From Burkholderiales bacterium UBA6064 (GTDB lineage: Bacteria; Pseudomonadota; Gammaproteobacteria; Burkholderiales; Burkholderiaceae_B), in assembly GCA_002428895.1 (NCBI GenBank), contig DIYC01000159.1:1-7685 (forward strand): a DNA stretch of 7,685 nt, read 5' to 3'. Every line of letters starts with the position of its first letter. Within the stretch, counting starts at the first letter, position 1. The notes under the pieces were generated by a model. The model was not told where the DNA came from, made no database searches, and saw nothing but the letters and a program-made list of their open reading frames with translations. A program made the position numbers and the translations under genes. Shown in pieces: positions 6,487 through 7,685 of this stretch.

Positions 6487-6728
6487 GGGTGATGCTCCCT
6501 AAGTATTCCAGCCCTAAAAAAGGACACCTAAAATAGTTAAATATAATTGTCTAGGTTATTAGCGCTGATAAAACGCCCCAACCATGTCTAAGTGGCAAGT
6601 TTGCTTAATCCGTTCCTATTATTTTTAAAAAATTTTTACATTTGACCCACAATGAACCTGACACTGACCTTCTAAATCCTGAGAAACACTCAAAACAAGT
6701 TAGTTTTATCGTGACACAAAAGCTTTAA
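6487..6728 (-). promoter_or_regulatory. dnaG-rpoD intergenic region, putative rpoD leader and promoter
   Basis: The 242 bp between the dnaG stop and the rpoD start contain no gene. Reading the minus strand, a perfect TATAAT (6733-6728) overlaps the dnaG stop codon, but the segment 17-18 bp upstream (about AAAACA) is only a weak -35. If used, it would give a leader of roughly 235 nt. A second -10-like TATATT lies at 6545-6540, again without a good -35. A near-palindrome TTATTAGCGCTGATAA (one mismatched pair) at 6556-6571 could be an operator. No intrinsic terminator for dnaG is visible, so read-through from dnaG into rpoD is likely, as in the E. coli rpsU-dnaG-rpoD operon. Seen: the motifs. 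Inferred: their function. Confidence 0.3.
6495..6500 (-). promoter_or_regulatory. Shine-Dalgarno site of rpoD
   Basis: AGGGAG on the minus strand lies 8 nt upstream of the ATG at 6486. It fixes the long form of RpoD as the translated one: the N-terminal extension begins right after a good ribosome binding site, whereas no methionine codon exists close to the start of conserved region 1.1. Confidence 0.75.
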
Positions 6729-7685
6729 TTATAACTGATTAACCCGATTTTGTTTTAATTTTTGAAATTGCTGAAGACACATTTGGTACCATTGTCGCTC
6801 TTGTTCGTTGAGCACCTGAATTTGAGACAAACGATTCAGCTCCGACTTAAACCAATGCTCACAGCAAACATAAACACAATCATTTAACTCAGCCTCCAAA
6901 TCAATATTGACCCCCAATTGATCGGACTCTGACAGAACGGAGCTTAACCAAAGCTGATACTCATCAGTGGTCTTTTTAGCAACAGTCACATTCGGGTTAA
7001 ACACCTCGTTTTTTAATTGTTCAAAAAGCCGTATAAAAAAAGCCGATTCTTGATCTGCGTGCGGATGTTCAGCAATTAACTGAACTACCGGCATACATTG
7101 CAAATAAGCGTGTGGAATTCGAACTAAACGCACGGCCAAATTAAACAATGGACTTTTACGGTTTAATTGGATAAACCTGCCAGTTGCGCCATTGTTTAAG
7201 TGAAATTTCGAGCTTACTTTCTTTGAATGGCTTAACGACATCGAAGATTCATGCTTGCTTTCTAAGCCTTGACTAAAAAGCGACTGCAATTGTAACAACG
7301 AGTAACCCAAAACTTGCGCCAATTGCTGCATTAATCCCAATTGATAAGCAGAATCAGGTAATTTTTGTAGCAAAGGGCGCAAAAAAGCCACGGCTGCTGC
7401 GCGTTGCTCAACCGAGCTTAAAACAAATTCTTTGCGCAGTTTTTCAATCAAAAATTCAGACAACGGCAAAGCCTGACTAATTAACTGCTGCATACCTGCT
7501 GAGCCGCTTAGACGTATCAAACTATCTGGGTCATGCCCTGCGGGCAAAACCAAAAATAAAGCCGAAAAAGATTCATTGGCAAATGGCAAAAATGCTTCTA
7601 AGGCACGCCAAGCAGCCTGTTGACCTGCTTTATCACCATCAAATGCAAAAAACACACGTTTGCTGTATTTTTTTAATTTTTGTAC
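6729..7685 (-). CDS. dnaG: DNA primase DnaG, C-terminal part (5' end outside window)
   Basis: This gene encodes the replicative primase, which makes RNA primers at the fork after recruitment by the DnaB helicase. The frame is open to the window edge, so the start, zinc finger and most of the catalytic core lie outside; 318 codons are visible. Visible residues 11-18 (VFFAFDGD) are followed by KAG and match the E. coli FDGDRAG motif, whose aspartates bind metal in TOPRIM. LPAGHDPDS about 35 residues later matches the LPDGEDPDT motif, so the second aspartate pair is also kept. A polar Ser/His/Lys-rich linker (visible residues about 140-165) leads to a helical C-terminal domain typical of the helicase-binding part, ending in a Gln-rich helix. 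A GTG within the visible stretch (7655-7653) is simply the valine before FFAFDGD, not a start. rpoD follows after 242 bp in the same direction, the usual gammaproteobacterial order. Identification is firm; only completeness is limited. Confidence 0.96.
   Translation of the reverse strand, partial: VQKLKKYSKRVFFAFDGDKAGQQAAWRALEAFLPFANESFSALFLVLPAGHDPDSLIRLSGSAGMQQLISQALPLSEFLIEKLRKEFVLSSVEQRAAAVAFLRPLLQKLPDSAYQLGLMQQLAQVLGYSLLQLQSLFSQGLESKHESSMSLSHSKKVSSKFHLNNGATGRFIQLNRKSPLFNLAVRLVRIPHAYLQCMPVVQLIAEHPHADQESAFFIRLFEQLKNEVFNPNVTVAKKTTDEYQLWLSSVLSESDQLGVNIDLEAELNDCVYVCCEHWFKSELNRLSQIQVLNEQERQWYQMCLQQFQKLKQNRVNQL

Noticed and set aside
7653..7655. GTG as a start codon of a short primase-like gene
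   Set aside because: The frame stays open upstream to the window edge, and the codon lies inside the conserved TOPRIM segment, so it is an internal valine of a truncated-by-window gene.
1..7685. CRISPR array, insertion sequence, prophage or toxin-antitoxin genes
   Set aside because: No regularly spaced repeats, transposase, integrase, terminal inverted repeats or small gene pair were found on either strand.

Overview
The window carries one end of the conserved macromolecular-synthesis locus of a gammaproteobacterium, followed by two accessory genes. All genes lie on the minus strand, so in transcription order (high to low coordinate) they are dnaG (5' end outside the window), rpoD, a tRNA gene with anticodon CAU, a large ankyrin-repeat gene and a 287-residue gene of unknown function. 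The gammaproteobacterial assignment rests on the RpoD core, which is nearly identical to the E. coli sigma-70 regions 2-4, on the dnaG-rpoD order, and on a tRNA-Ile2(CAU)-like gene directly after rpoD, as with ileX near rpoD in E. coli. The AT-leaning sequence and a eukaryote-style ankyrin protein fit a host-associated lineage such as the Legionellales, but that is inference.

Region 7685-6729 is the C-terminal half of DNA primase: the end of TOPRIM and the helicase-binding domain. Region 6728-6487 is a 242-bp leader with a consensus -10 at the dnaG stop, a 16-bp near-palindrome and a clear Shine-Dalgarno site for rpoD. Region 6486-4105 encodes a 793-residue primary sigma factor. It has about 160 extra N-terminal residues containing three repeated AT-hook-like basic motifs. 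Region 4051-3976 is the tRNA, closed by a strong intrinsic terminator at 3968-3939.

Beyond that terminator the character changes. A 135-bp stretch holds a pair of 21-22 bp direct repeats, an inverted repeat and a tentative promoter. It is followed by the 904-residue ankyrin protein, which has a GTG start and no good Shine-Dalgarno site. Its central part is built from a roughly 100-residue higher-order repeat of three ankyrin units, and its C-terminus is basic (KKPR) and could act as a nuclear localisation signal. After a 167-bp gap with a long imperfect hairpin comes the helical 287-residue protein with one hydrophobic segment.

The core genes cooperate in replication initiation (primase) and transcription initiation (sigma factor). 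The two accessory genes may form a small host-interaction module placed at the 3' side of a tRNA gene, but no integrase, attachment-site duplication, transposon or CRISPR array is visible. The most unusual items are the AT-hook-like RpoD extension and the periodic ankyrin architecture.
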